Assembly (NCBI RefSeq): GCF_017592395.1
Contig: NZ_JAGFOU010000023.1
Span: forward strand, 1 to 54,372
Length of the DNA: 54,372 nucleotides
Direction: 5' to 3'
DNA from: Actinomyces bowdenii
GTDB taxonomy: Bacteria; Actinomycetota; Actinomycetes; Actinomycetales; Actinomycetaceae
Notes under the pieces: generated by a model
The model's database searches: none
What the model was told of the DNA's origin: nothing
Seen by the model: the letters and a program-made list of their open reading frames with translations, nothing else
Shown here: piece by piece, positions 1 through 8,425 of the stretch
Layout of the letters: every line of letters starts with the position of its first letter
How positions within the stretch are numbered: position 1 is the first letter of the stretch
Made by a program: the position numbers and the translations under genes

Positions 1-293
1 GGTTCTTGGGCATCGTGGGACACTCCTAGTGATTCTTGGTCGAACAGCTGGGCTCCCACGATGCCCACCCCAGCCACCCTCGCCGGCCAGGCCCGCAGGA
101 ATTGCCACCACACTACGAGACGCACCCGGCCCTCCCGGAGCACGTGAGTCTCCCGGGCCCCTTGTTCCTCCTGGCGCACCACCCAGGCCATGCCCGCGCC
201 GACGGCGTCGACAACCTCCAGGTAAGTGCGTCTGGCTGCGCGGCGCTGTGCCTGCCCCGTTGCGAGGGGCCTGCCCGTGCTAAGGGGGTGCAT
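1..293 (-). CDS. Doubtful partial open frame running off the left edge
   Basis: Reading the minus strand from an ATG at 293, the frame stays open for about 97 codons to the window edge. I do not recognise the product. The first two thirds have fairly GC-rich third positions, but the last 15 or so codons use CAA, GAA, TCA and CTA, which real genes here avoid. No ribosome binding site precedes the ATG, and a palindrome (8-20 with 54-66) lies inside the frame. It could be the end of a neighbouring gene followed by its terminator, or non-coding sequence. Low confidence. Confidence 0.2.
   Translation of the reverse strand, partial: MHPLSTGRPLATGQAQRRAARRTYLEVVDAVGAGMAWVVRQEEQGARETHVLREGRVRLVVWWQFLRAWPARVAGVGIVGAQLFDQESLGVSHDAQE
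8..66. repeat. 13-bp inverted repeat with 33-base spacer
   Basis: GGGCATCGTGGGA at 8-20 is repeated as its exact reverse complement at 54-66. It may be a terminator or cruciform for a gene to the left of the window. The rest of 67-495 holds no gene I can support. Confidence 0.5.
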
Positions 294-327
294 GGCCGGG
301 AGGTGTGGCTGGGCGGTGTGGTTGGGA

Positions 328-393
328 GGTGTGGGGGTGCCGGGGGCGGCATGGCTGGGCGGTGTGGGGGTGCCGGGGGCGGTGTGGCTGGGC
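328..393. repeat. 33-bp tandem repeat, two copies, upstream of apeB
   Basis: Two 33-bp G/T-rich units (328-360 and 361-393) differ at two bases. Partial copies lie just upstream, and an 11-mer (CATGACACCGC) is repeated near 410-432. The GTGAC word recurs at about 463-483, just before the aminopeptidase start. Function unknown. Confidence 0.6.
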
Positions 394-495
394 GGTTGGG
401 CTGGGCCGCATGACACCGCATGACACCGCATGGCGGCGCCGCGTCCCGGCCGTGCGGGGCGCGGTGACGTAGTGACGCAGTGACACACTGGGCCC

Positions 496-1914
496 ATGAC
501 GACCCCCGACTCCGAGCCCACCACCTCGCCCACTGAGCCCGCCAGCACCGCCGGCGCCGCCAGCCCTGGTCCCGCAGCCCTCGCCGGCCCCGGCCCCCTG
601 CACGACGAGGAGGCCTACACCGACTCCCTCATCAGCTTCGTGACCGCCTCCCCCTCCAGCTACCACGCCGCCGCCGAGACGGCGCGCCGCCTGGAGGCGG
701 CCGGCTTCCAGCCGATGCGCGAGACCGAGGCCTGGGAGGGCGCGCCCGCCCGCGGCCACGTCATCCGCGACGGCGCCATCATCGCCTGGATCCTGCCCGA
801 GGCGCTGGCGGCTGACGCGGGGTGGAGGATCGTCGGCGCCCACACCGACTCCCCGGCCCTCAAGCTCAAGCCGCGGGCCGCCGTCGTGCGCGAGGGCATC
901 CAGGCCCTGGGCGTGGAGGTCTACGGCGGTCCCCTGCTCAACTCCTTCCTGGATCGCGAGCTCGGGCTCGCCGGCCGCCTGGTCACCCGCGACGGCGCCG
1001 TCCACCTCGTGCGCACCGGCCCCGTGGCGCGCGTCGCCCAGGTGGCCCCCCACCTGGACCGCAGCGTCAACGACTCCCTCCACCTGGACCGCCAGGCCCA
1101 CCTCATGCCCCTGTGGTCGCTGCCGGCCCCGGGAGCCGGCCCCGAGGCGCTCCGCCCGTGGGCCCGCCCCGACGCCCCCGAGCACCACCTGTGCCGGCTG
1201 GCCGGGATCGAGCCCGGCGACCTGGCCCTCCACGACATCGTCACCTACCCCACCCAGGCGCCCGCCCGATTCGGCGCGCGCGGGGAGATGCTCGCCTCCT
1301 CCCGGCTGGACAACCTCTCCTCGGTCCACGCCGCCCTGCGCGCCCTGGAGGAGCTCGCTGCACCGGGCGCCCCGGCCCCCGCCGGCCCCCTGCTCATGGT
1401 GGCCAACGACCATGAGGAGGTCGGCTCCCAGACCCGCTCGGGCGCCGGCGGGCCCTTCCTGGAGAGCATCCTCGAGCGCCTGTCCCACTCCCTGGGCGTG
1501 GAGGGCGAGGCCCGGGCCGCCATGCTGGCCCGATCCCTGTGCGTCTCGGCCGACGCCGCCCACGCCGCCCACCCTGCCTACGGCCACCTCCACGACCCGA
1601 TGGTCCGGCCGGTCCTGGGCGGGGGGCCGGTTCTCAAGATCAACGCCCAGCAGCGCTACGCCACCGACGCGCTCGGCGCGGCCGTGTGGGCCCGGGCCTG
1701 CGCAGCCGCCGGCGTGCCCAGCCAGGACTTCGTGTCGAACAACGCGGTGCCCTGCGGCTCGACCATCGGCCCCATCACCGCCACGCGCCTGGGCATGACC
1801 ACCATCGACGTCGGTCAGGCGCTGCTGTCCATGCACTCCCAGCGCGAGATGTGCGCCGTGTCCGACGGGCCCCTCCTGGCCCGGGCCCTGCACGCCTACT
1901 GGCTGGGGGCCTGA
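496..1914 (+). CDS. apeB: M18 family aminopeptidase (aspartyl aminopeptidase-like)
   Basis: This 472-residue protein is a cytoplasmic zinc metallo-aminopeptidase of family M18, which removes N-terminal residues, usually acidic ones, from peptides. Recognisable motifs are GAHTDSP (metal His at about residue 116), SSRLDNL (bridging Asp), NDHEEVGS (Glu pair) and the C-terminal SMHSQREMC (last metal His). Length is normal for the family apart from a disordered Ala/Pro/Ser-rich stretch of about 35 residues at the N terminus. The ATG lacks a clear Shine-Dalgarno sequence, so the start could be slightly different. The YchJ-like gene follows after 2 bases, suggesting one transcript. Large open frames antisense to it are GC artefacts. 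Confidence 0.93.
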   Translation: MTTPDSEPTTSPTEPASTAGAASPGPAALAGPGPLHDEEAYTDSLISFVTASPSSYHAAAETARRLEAAGFQPMRETEAWEGAPARGHVIRDGAIIAWILPEALAADAGWRIVGAHTDSPALKLKPRAAVVREGIQALGVEVYGGPLLNSFLDRELGLAGRLVTRDGAVHLVRTGPVARVAQVAPHLDRSVNDSLHLDRQAHLMPLWSLPAPGAGPEALRPWARPDAPEHHLCRLAGIEPGDLALHDIVTYPTQAPARFGARGEMLASSRLDNLSSVHAALRALEELAAPGAPAPAGPLLMVANDHEEVGSQTRSGAGGPFLESILERLSHSLGVEGEARAAMLARSLCVSADAAHAAHPAYGHLHDPMVRPVLGGGPVLKINAQQRYATDALGAAVWARACAAAGVPSQDFVSNNAVPCGSTIGPITATRLGMTTIDVGQALLSMHSQREMCAVSDGPLLARALHAYWLGA

Positions 1915-1916
1915 GC

Positions 1917-2384
1917 ATGGCGCGCCCGAGCAGGGCCCGCCGGGCCCCCGCGGCGGCCGGGGCCTCGCCGGTGCGCAGCGCGGGCGCGAGGGGCGCCGAC
2001 CCCTGCCCCTGCGGCAGTGGGGAGGCCTACTGCGCCTGCTGCGAGCCCATCCACGACGGGCGGCCCGCCACCACCGCGGAGGCGCTTATGCGCTCGCGGT
2101 ACTCGGCCTTCGCCCTCGGGGATGAGGACCACATCTTCCGCACCTGGCACCCGCGCACCCGCCCGCCCGGCCCCTACTGCCACCCCAGCACGCAGTGGCT
2201 GGGGCTGCGCATCGAGGAGGTCGTGGCCGGGCAGCCGGATGATGAGGCCGGCATCGTGGAGTTCACCGCCCGCTACCGGGCGGCCGATGGGCGGGGAGGC
2301 ATCGCCGTCGACGAGCTGCGGGAGCGCTCCCGCTTCGTGCGCCGCGCCGGGCGCTGGCTCTACCTGGAGGCCCTGCCCCGCTGA
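1917..2384 (+). CDS. YchJ-like (UPF0225) SEC-C motif protein
   Basis: This 155-residue protein matches the YchJ family. A Cys-rich SEC-C-like zinc motif (DPCPCGSG, then YCACC, residues about 23-42) is followed by the family signature around ALMRSRYSAFALGD and the TWHPRTRP segment. The rest is an NTF2-like fold ending in a Trp-Leu-Tyr strand. SEC-C motifs bind zinc and often mediate contact with SecA or ribosomes, but the role of YchJ proteins is not established. The ATG lies 2 bases after the aminopeptidase stop, so the two are probably cotranscribed. It is followed directly by intergenic repeat A1. Confidence 0.88.
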   Translation: MARPSRARRAPAAAGASPVRSAGARGADPCPCGSGEAYCACCEPIHDGRPATTAEALMRSRYSAFALGDEDHIFRTWHPRTRPPGPYCHPSTQWLGLRIEEVVAGQPDDEAGIVEFTARYRAADGRGGIAVDELRERSRFVRRAGRWLYLEALPR

Positions 2385-2640
2385 GCCCTGCTCCTCCGCG
2401 GATCGCCCCTTCAGGACGTGGTTTTCCCCTTCAAGACGCGGATTGCCCCTTCAGGACGTGGTTTTCCCCTTCAAGACGCGGATCGCCCCTTCAGGACGCG
2501 GTTTGCCGCCCCTGCAAGAGTCGAATCCGCGTCCAGAGTGGGAAAACCGCGCAGGGCCCGGGCCGGCCAGCCGCAGACCCGCCGCCGGGGACGGCCCGGA
2601 CGCCCCCGGGCGGACCCGGCGCCCCCGGGCGTGAAGGGGC
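2385..2640. repeat. Intergenic element A, copy 1
   Basis: From the YchJ stop codon onward the sequence is almost the same as at 6827-7047. It starts with alternating 16-bp words of the form CCCCTTCAGGACGYGG and CCCCTTCAAGACGCGG (five here, three in copy 2). An inverted partner near 2524-2550 (ATCCGCGTCC, GGGAAAACCGCG) can pair with those words. A shared GC-rich stretch ends at GTGAAGGGGC, itself complementary to the CCCCTTCA words. Open frames across it are not convincing genes. It could act as a 3'-end or terminator element. Confidence 0.85.
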
Positions 2641-2770
2641 AGCGCCGGGGCCGGGCGGACCGGGCGTGAAGGGGCAGCGCCGGGGCCGGGCGGACCGGGC
2701 GTGAAGGGGCAGCGCCGGGGCCGGGCGGACCGGGCGGGAAAGGGCAGCGCCGGGGCCGGGCGGACCGGGC
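2631..2770. repeat. 35-bp tandem repeat, four copies
   Basis: Four head-to-tail 35-bp units start at 2631, 2666, 2701 and 2736. The first three are identical and the fourth differs by two bases. Each begins GTGAAGGGGC or GGGAAAGGGC. The array extends element A1 towards the ABC transporter gene, so the 505-bp gap between 2385 and 2889 is almost entirely repeats. The promoter of the next operon must lie at about 2771-2889. Confidence 0.9.
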
Positions 2771-2889
2771 GGGACCGTGCTCACCAGAAGCCTCATGACA
2801 TCCGTCATGCCGAGCCGATGATGAGGCGCACCTGTCCTCATGACGGCTGCGACTACCGGGGCGCCCCGATAGGCGGAACCCTTGGGGCC

Positions 2890-3882
2890 ATGACCACGAC
2901 CACGCCCCGCGGCCCCCAGCGCGTCATCGTCGCCCACGGCCTGACCCGCATCTACGGGTCGGGCTCCAGGGCCTTCACCGCCGTCGACGGCATCGACCTG
3001 GAGGTACCCCGGGGCCAGGTCTTCGGCCTCCTGGGCACCAACGGCGCCGGCAAGACCTCCACCCTGGAGATCCTGGAGGGGCTGGCGGCCCCCTCCGGGG
3101 GGAGCGTGCGCGTCCTGGGCCTGGACCCCCGGCGCGACCGCGCCCGCATCCGCCCCCGCACCGGCACCATGCTCCAGTCGGGCGGCCTGCCCCGCCAGCT
3201 CACCGCCTCCGAGGCCCTGGCCATGTGGGCCGGCACCTGCGCCACCCCGCTGCCCGTGGCCCAGGTGCTCGACGACGTCGGCCTCGCCTCCCGGGCCAGG
3301 GTCAAGGTGGGGGCCCTGTCTGGTGGCGAGCAGCGGCGCCTCGACCTGGCCTGCGCGCTCATCGGGCGCCCCGAGCTGCTGTTCCTCGATGAGCCCACCA
3401 CGAGCATGGACCCCGAGTCCCGCCGGGACGTGTGGGACCTGCTGGCCGGCCTGACCTCGCGCGGTCTGACCATGGTGCTGACCACCCACTACCTGGAGGA
3501 GGCCGAGCGCCTGAGCGACCGGATCGCCATCATGCACCAGGGGCGGATCGCCCTGGAGGGCACCCTGTCCGAGCTCGTGGCCACCTCCTCCAGCCAGATC
3601 GTCTTCACCCTGCCCGACGGCGCCCCACCGCTGCCCTCCCTGCCGGGGACCACCCTGGCCACGACTCCCGCGGGCGCCGGGGGAGGGCGCGCCGGTGGTG
3701 CCGGGGGCGGGAGCGCCGTGACCGTGACCACCAGCGCCCTTCAGCGCGACACCCTGGCCCTCCTGGGCTGGGCGGACCGCCACGGGCTGGTCCTGCAGGG
3801 CTTCGCCGCCCGCCCGGCCACCCTCGAGACGGTGTTCCTGGGAGTCACCGGGCGCACCGGGCCCGTGGTGGACCAGGACTGA
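2890..3882 (+). CDS. ABC exporter ATP-binding protein (ABC-2 type, CcmA/DrrA-like)
   Basis: This 330-residue nucleotide-binding subunit has Walker A (GTNGAGKTS, residues 49-57), the signature LSGGEQRR, Walker B running into LLFLDEPTT, and the switch His in LTTHYLEEAERL. The DrrA-like C-terminal extension contains a Gly-rich insert. The ATG at 2890 was chosen because the ABC domain begins soon after it; earlier in-frame starts fall inside the 35-bp repeat array. The permease follows after 54 bases and a two-component system follows that. This arrangement is typical of exporters for peptides, lipids or antimicrobials whose expression is controlled by the linked kinase. The substrate cannot be read from the sequence. 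Confidence 0.92.
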   Translation: MTTTTPRGPQRVIVAHGLTRIYGSGSRAFTAVDGIDLEVPRGQVFGLLGTNGAGKTSTLEILEGLAAPSGGSVRVLGLDPRRDRARIRPRTGTMLQSGGLPRQLTASEALAMWAGTCATPLPVAQVLDDVGLASRARVKVGALSGGEQRRLDLACALIGRPELLFLDEPTTSMDPESRRDVWDLLAGLTSRGLTMVLTTHYLEEAERLSDRIAIMHQGRIALEGTLSELVATSSSQIVFTLPDGAPPLPSLPGTTLATTPAGAGGGRAGGAGGGSAVTVTTSALQRDTLALLGWADRHGLVLQGFAARPATLETVFLGVTGRTGPVVDQD

Positions 3883-3936
3883 GGCGCGGGCCGGACCCGC
3901 GCACAGGACCTCAAGCACACAGGAAGGACCACCCTC

Positions 3937-4878
3937 ATGACCACCACCGCAGGCATCCCCGACCCCGCCCTGCCCGAGACCACCACTGGGCCCGCCAGCG
4001 ACCCCGCGGATCGGGCCCCGTCCTCGGGCCCCGACCCGCAGGTCCCGGAGGGCCTGGAGATCCAGCAGGGCCTGCGCTCCCGCGTCGGCGGGGCCGTCCG
4101 GCGCACGGGCGCCCTGGCCCGGGCCGAGTGGCAGCAGTTCCGGCGCAACACCACCCTCATCGTCCTGGCGGGGGTCTTCCCGCTGCTCTTCGCCCTGGGC
4201 TACTACATGCTGCTCGACCGGCAGGTCCCGGGCACGCCCGTGCCCGCGGGCACGGCTGCGGGCTCCTTCCTCATCTTCACTCTGCTCTTCGTCCCCTTCT
4301 ACTCGGTGCTGTCCATGGCCACCACGCGACGCGATGAGGGCGTCCTCAAGCGCCTGCGCACGGGGCAGGCCTCCGACACCGAGATCCTCACGGCGATCGC
4401 CATCCCGGGAAGCGTGCTGAGCCTGGTCCTGCTGCCGGTCTTCGTGCTCCTGGCCATGGTGATGGGCGCCGGGGCCGCCCTGGCCCCCCTCCTCATGGTG
4501 GTCGGGCTGGGCCTCGGGCTGCCCATCGCCGTGGCCCTGGCCCTGCTGACCTCCGGCTTCACGCGCGACGCCGAGGCCGCCCAGATCTCCTCCCTGCCCG
4601 TGATGGCGCTGGCCATGGTGAGCCTGTCCCCCATGCGCATGCTGCTGCCCGACAGGATCCTGGAGGTGGTCGACCGCACCCCCTTCGCCCTCCTGGACAA
4701 CCTGGCCTGGCTGGCCTGGACCGGCCTGACCCCGGCCGATCTCGCCGCCGGGCGCCCGGCGGCGAGCGCCGGCGAGGCGGTCGGGCAGGCCTGGCCGATG
4801 CTCGGGATGCTGGCCCTGTGGGCGGTGGCGCTGCTCGCCGTCGTCCCCCGGGCCATGCGCTGGCAGACCCACCGCTGA
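3937..4878 (+). CDS. ABC-2 type exporter permease
   Basis: This 313-residue membrane subunit pairs with the preceding ATPase. After a charged, Pro-rich cytoplasmic N terminus of about 65 residues come about six hydrophobic segments, beginning with TLIVLAGVFPLLFALGYYM and ending with LGMLALWAVALLAVV. The RRDEGVLKRLRT loop between the second and third helices is typical of ABC-2 membrane proteins. A good ribosome binding site (AGGAAGG) precedes the ATG. The substrate is unknown. Antibiotic or lantibiotic exporters and lipid flippases share this fold. Confidence 0.9.
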   Translation: MTTTAGIPDPALPETTTGPASDPADRAPSSGPDPQVPEGLEIQQGLRSRVGGAVRRTGALARAEWQQFRRNTTLIVLAGVFPLLFALGYYMLLDRQVPGTPVPAGTAAGSFLIFTLLFVPFYSVLSMATTRRDEGVLKRLRTGQASDTEILTAIAIPGSVLSLVLLPVFVLLAMVMGAGAALAPLLMVVGLGLGLPIAVALALLTSGFTRDAEAAQISSLPVMALAMVSLSPMRMLLPDRILEVVDRTPFALLDNLAWLAWTGLTPADLAAGRPAASAGEAVGQAWPMLGMLALWAVALLAVVPRAMRWQTHR

Positions 4879-4990
4879 GCCCAGGAGCCGGGCGGCCGGT
4901 ACAGTCCCGGTGCGCACCGCCCAGCAACCGCCCAGCAGCGGTGCATCATCAGCAGCAGGAGAGCGACGAGCGGAGAGCGAGGTCCCACCG

Positions 4991-6202
4991 GTGAGCAGGT
5001 TCCCCGGCCTGGCGGCATGGAGGCGCATGGCCCCCCTGGAGCGCTACAGCCTCTACAACCGCTGGTCCCTCCACGCCCTGCTCATCCTGGTCACCCTGGT
5101 GAACCTCCTGGCCATGATCTCGGCGGGGCGTGGGCAGGAGGGCCTCGCGCCATTGGTGACCGTGACCGTGGCACTGCTCGTGGCCCTCCTGATCGCCGGC
5201 GTGCTCGCCCTGGAGCTCCACCCCGGCCTCAATGCCCGTCCACGCGCCGATCATCGCCGATGGCTGCGCGCCTGCAGCGTGCTGGCGCTGGTGGTGTGCG
5301 GGACGTGGCTGCTGCTCCATGGCGCCGTCATCGCCGGGCTCCTGCCCCCGCTGGATGCCAGGGGAGCCGGGATCGTGCTCATCGGCATCTACGCGCCCAT
5401 CACCGTTGTCAGCCTGGTCCACATCCCCCGGATGAGGCACCGGTGGGCCGCGATGACGGCCCTGGCCCTTGCCGTCACCATCGTGACCTACCCCCTGCAC
5501 GTGGAGCCCGTGCAGACCGTCTGCATCCTCCTCACGCCACCGATCATGACCAGCGCCACCACGGGGAGCCTGTGGGCCGTCAGGATTCTGCGGGAGGCCG
5601 AGAGGTCCAGGACCCTGGCCGCCGAGCTCTCCGCCACCGAGGAGCGCCTGCGCATCGCCCAGGAGCTCCACGACACCATGGGCCAGGACCTGGCCGCCAT
5701 GAGCCTGACGACCGAGCTCGCCCTGGCCCTGGCGCAGCGCGGCGATGCCCGGGCGGTCTCCGAGCTGGAGGCGCTGCGCAGCCTCATGCGGCGCTCCACC
5801 GCGCATATGCGCCAGGTCGTCCAGGGCTACCGGGTCATCGACCTGCCCACCGAGCTGGCCGGGGCCCGCTCCCTGCTGAGCACGGCGGGCATCGAGGTGA
5901 CCGTGCGCGGCCAGTGCGACCAGGTGCCCGCTGCTCAGCAGCAGACCGCCGCCTGGTTCATGCGCGAGACCGCCACCAACGTCCTGCGCCACGCCTCGGC
6001 CACACAGGTGACCATCACCATCGGCGCCGATGGCGTGAGCGTGGGCAACGACGGGGTCGCGGGGCGGCTGGGGCCGCTCAGCGGCCTGGAGGCGCTGCGC
6101 CGTCGGGCCGAGGCCCTGGACTCCCGGATCATCATCGACCACCGGCCCCCGGCCTTCACCTCCCACCTGCGCTTCACCGCCGATGAGGAGGAGTCCGCAT
6201 GA
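4991..6202 (+). CDS. NarL-type sensor histidine kinase
   Basis: This membrane sensor kinase is about 403 residues long. The N-terminal half holds about six hydrophobic helices and no large extracellular domain, as in DesK/LiaS-like intramembrane sensors. A HisKA_3 domain follows with the phospho-acceptor His at residue 227 (AQELHDTMGQ). The HATPase domain has an N-box (ETATNVLRHA, Asn 330) and a short G-box (VGNDG). GTG at 4991 was chosen; GTG 4910 and ATG 5027 are alternatives. The stop overlaps the regulator start by four bases (ATGA), so the two proteins are translationally coupled. The kinase most likely senses stress in the membrane and controls the upstream ABC exporter. Confidence 0.88.
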   Translation: MSRFPGLAAWRRMAPLERYSLYNRWSLHALLILVTLVNLLAMISAGRGQEGLAPLVTVTVALLVALLIAGVLALELHPGLNARPRADHRRWLRACSVLALVVCGTWLLLHGAVIAGLLPPLDARGAGIVLIGIYAPITVVSLVHIPRMRHRWAAMTALALAVTIVTYPLHVEPVQTVCILLTPPIMTSATTGSLWAVRILREAERSRTLAAELSATEERLRIAQELHDTMGQDLAAMSLTTELALALAQRGDARAVSELEALRSLMRRSTAHMRQVVQGYRVIDLPTELAGARSLLSTAGIEVTVRGQCDQVPAAQQQTAAWFMRETATNVLRHASATQVTITIGADGVSVGNDGVAGRLGPLSGLEALRRRAEALDSRIIIDHRPPAFTSHLRFTADEEESA

Positions 6203-6828
6203 TCCGCATCGCCATCACCGATGACGAGTCCCTCATCGCCTCCTCCCTGGCCACCCTCCTGGGACTGGAGGATGATCTGGAGGTCCTGGCCGTGCTCGGC
6301 TCGGGGGAGGATCTGGTGGAGTGGTGGCGCCGCGGGATGAGGCAGGAGGGAGGCCGTGCGCCTGCTGACGTGTGCGTCTGCGACCTCCAGCTCACCGGTA
6401 TGGACGGCGTCGAGACCGCGGTGGCCATCCGCGCGCTCACCCCCGCCGCCCGGGTGCTGGTCATCACCAGCCACGCCCGTCCCCACGCCCTCAAGCGGGC
6501 GCTCGCGGCCGGGGTGCAGGGCTTCCTGCCCAAGACCTCCACCGCCCAGCGCTTCGCCGAGGCCATCCGCGCCGTGCACGCCGGCGGGCGGTTCATCGAC
6601 CCCGACCTGGCGGCCCTGACCATCACGGCAGGGGCTTCCCCGCTGACCGGCCGTGAGTCCGAGCTGCTCGAGCTGGCCGGGCGCGGGGGATCGGTGGAGG
6701 ACATCGCGGCCGCCGCGCACCTGGCGGTGGGCACGACCCGCAACTACCTGTCCTCGGCCATGGGCAAGGTGGGGGCTGGCAACCGTTTCGAGGCCTTCAT
6801 GATCGCCCGCGAGCGCGGGTGGATCTGA
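6199..6828 (+). CDS. NarL/LuxR family response regulator
   Basis: This 209-residue regulator has a receiver domain with the acidic pair DDE at residues 8-10, phospho-acceptor Asp 62 (CDLQLTGMDG), the conserved Thr/Ser in VITSHA and Lys in LPKTS. The C-terminal LuxR-type helix-turn-helix runs from LTGRESELLEL to the recognition helix TTRNYLSSAMGKVG. It is the cognate partner of the kinase it overlaps, and by position a likely regulator of the ABC exporter upstream. The stop codon is followed immediately by element A copy 2, so the operon ends here. Confidence 0.92.
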   Translation: MIRIAITDDESLIASSLATLLGLEDDLEVLAVLGSGEDLVEWWRRGMRQEGGRAPADVCVCDLQLTGMDGVETAVAIRALTPAARVLVITSHARPHALKRALAAGVQGFLPKTSTAQRFAEAIRAVHAGGRFIDPDLAALTITAGASPLTGRESELLELAGRGGSVEDIAAAAHLAVGTTRNYLSSAMGKVGAGNRFEAFMIARERGWI

Positions 6829-7200
6829 GCCCTGCCCCTCCGCGGATCGCCCCTTCAGGACGCGGTTTTCCCCTTCAAGACGCGGTTTTCCCCTTCAGGA
6901 CGCGGTTTGCCACCCCTGCAAGAGTCGAATCCGCGTCCAGAGTGGGAAAACCGCGCAGGGCCCGGGCCGGCCAGCCGCAGACCCGCCGCCGGGGACGGCC
7001 CGGACGCCCCCGGGCGGACCCGGCGCCCCCGGGCGTGAAGGGGCGTCTCCGGGTGTGAAGGGGCGCTCCGCATAGGCCTGCTGGTGGGCCTGCTGGTGCT
7101 GGGGCACCCCCGGGCGTGAAGGGGCGCCCCCGGGGCTGACCTCGAGATCCCAACCACCTCCGTGGCGCCCCCGGGCGGGAAGGGGCAGCGCCGGGCCGCC
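6827..7200. repeat. Intergenic element A, copy 2, and degenerate GTGAAGGGGC units
   Basis: The first 220 or so bases match 2383-2640 closely, starting within the stop codon, with two fewer CCCCTTCAGGACG words. The tail to 7200 has several imperfect GGGCGTGAAGGGGC units instead of the clean 35-bp array. The element sits between convergent genes (response regulator and Old Yellow Enzyme), as expected for a bidirectional 3'-end structure. No gene is supported here. Confidence 0.85.
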
Positions 7201-7205
7201 CCGCC

Positions 7206-8312
7206 CTACTGCCAGGTCCCGCGCCAGTACTGGATGGGCCAGGGGGCCTCGTCCCAGCCCCGGGCCCCCAGGTCCGCCGCCCAGCGCAGCGGCAGGTAGG
7301 GGTCGCGCAGGGCCGCGCGGCCCACGGCGATGGCGTCGGCCTGCCCGCTCACCAGCGCCTGCTCCGCCTGGGCGGCCTGCTGGATGAGGCCCACGCCCAC
7401 CACCTGGGCCCGCCCCTGCACCGCCCGGCGCACGCCCTCGGCCAGCGGCAGCTGGTAGCCGGGGGCCACCGGCACCTCGGCGGGAGCATTGCCCCCGCTG
7501 GAGATGTGCAGGACATCAACCCCCGCCGCCACCAGGTCGCCCGCCAGCGCGGCGGTGTCCTCCAGGGTCAGGCCGCCCTCCAGCCAGTCGGTGGCCGACA
7601 GGCGCGCCCCCAGGACGCGCTCATCCCCGATCGCCTCGCGCACCGCCTGCGCCACGCGCAGCGCGAAGCGCCGCCGCCCGGCCGCATCGCCGCCGTAGTC
7701 GTCGCCGCGCTCATTGGACAGCGGGGAGAGGAACTCGTGGATGAGGTAGCCGTGCGCCCCGTGGATCTCGATGACCTCGTAGCCGGCCTGCGCCGCGCGT
7801 CGGGCCGCGGCGGCGAAGGCCGCGACCAGGCGCTCGATCCCGACGGCGTCGAGCTCGGCGGGCTGGGCATGCCCGGGGTGGGCGATGGGGGAGGGGGCGA
7901 GCAGCTCCCAGCCCTCCAGGGTGGCGCGCCGCGCCCCCGGGGCGGCCGGGCGCATCGCCGGGGTGCCGGCCTTTCGGCCCCCGTGCCCCAGCTGGATGCC
8001 CGGCAGGGCGCCGCCCTCCGCGATGGCCCGGACCAGGCGGCGGTGGCCCTCGACCTGCTGGTCATCCCACAGGCCCAGGTCCTGGGGCGAGAGCCGGCCC
8101 TCGGGGGTGACCGCGGTGGCCTCCACGATGATGGTGCCGAAGCCGCCCGCCGAGCGGCTGGCGTAGTGGGTGAGGTGCCAGTCGGTGACCCGGCCGTCGC
8201 CGGCCTCGGCGCTGTACATGCACATGGGCGGCAGCCACAGGCGGTTGCGCGCCCGGGTGCCGCGGATCTCCAGGGGCTCCAGGATGCGGGGGCCGGCGTG
8301 GGAAGAGCTCAT
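7206..8312 (-). CDS. NADPH dehydrogenase, Old Yellow Enzyme family (NamA/YqjM-like)
   Basis: This 368-residue FMN enzyme reduces the C=C bond of alpha,beta-unsaturated carbonyls with NADPH. It belongs to the thermophilic-like YqjM branch: Cys in PPMCMYS modulates the flavin, the IQLGHGGRK segment binds FMN, and EIHGAHGYLIHEFLSP carries the substrate-binding His pair. SNERGDDYGG and the late VGVGLI and AIAVGR segments complete the TIM barrel. The ATG at 8312 was chosen because homologous sequence starts there (ILEPLEIRGTRARNR). It is divergent from the patatin gene, with 113 bases between them. The physiological substrate is unknown; a role in electrophile detoxification is usual for the family. 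Confidence 0.93.
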   Translation of the reverse strand: MSSSHAGPRILEPLEIRGTRARNRLWLPPMCMYSAEAGDGRVTDWHLTHYASRSAGGFGTIIVEATAVTPEGRLSPQDLGLWDDQQVEGHRRLVRAIAEGGALPGIQLGHGGRKAGTPAMRPAAPGARRATLEGWELLAPSPIAHPGHAQPAELDAVGIERLVAAFAAAARRAAQAGYEVIEIHGAHGYLIHEFLSPLSNERGDDYGGDAAGRRRFALRVAQAVREAIGDERVLGARLSATDWLEGGLTLEDTAALAGDLVAAGVDVLHISSGGNAPAEVPVAPGYQLPLAEGVRRAVQGRAQVVGVGLIQQAAQAEQALVSGQADAIAVGRAALRDPYLPLRWAADLGARGWDEAPWPIQYWRGTWQ

Positions 8313-8425
8313 GCCCGTCACGCTACGCCGCCGCCCGGGCGCCGTCGCCGGCCGGGGCGGCGGTGCGCGGGCAGCGGACAGGGCCGCGAGCGGGAATAAC
8401 GGGAAGGCGGGCATAAGGTGCAGCC

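Noticed and set aside
280-1893. A 537-codon open frame antisense to the aminopeptidase
   Set aside because: The opposite strand encodes a complete M18 enzyme; long antisense frames are expected at this GC content, and this one has no recognisable motif.
2491-5028. An 845-codon minus-strand frame over element A1 and the ABC operon
   Set aside because: It is a shadow of three convincing plus-strand genes; composition is Gly/Gln/His-rich as typical for antisense frames.
6895-7107. A minus-strand frame in element A2 whose end matches one in A1
   Set aside because: The similarity of the two peptides follows from the DNA repeat itself. No ribosome binding site, no family, and unit numbers differ without regard to a protein.
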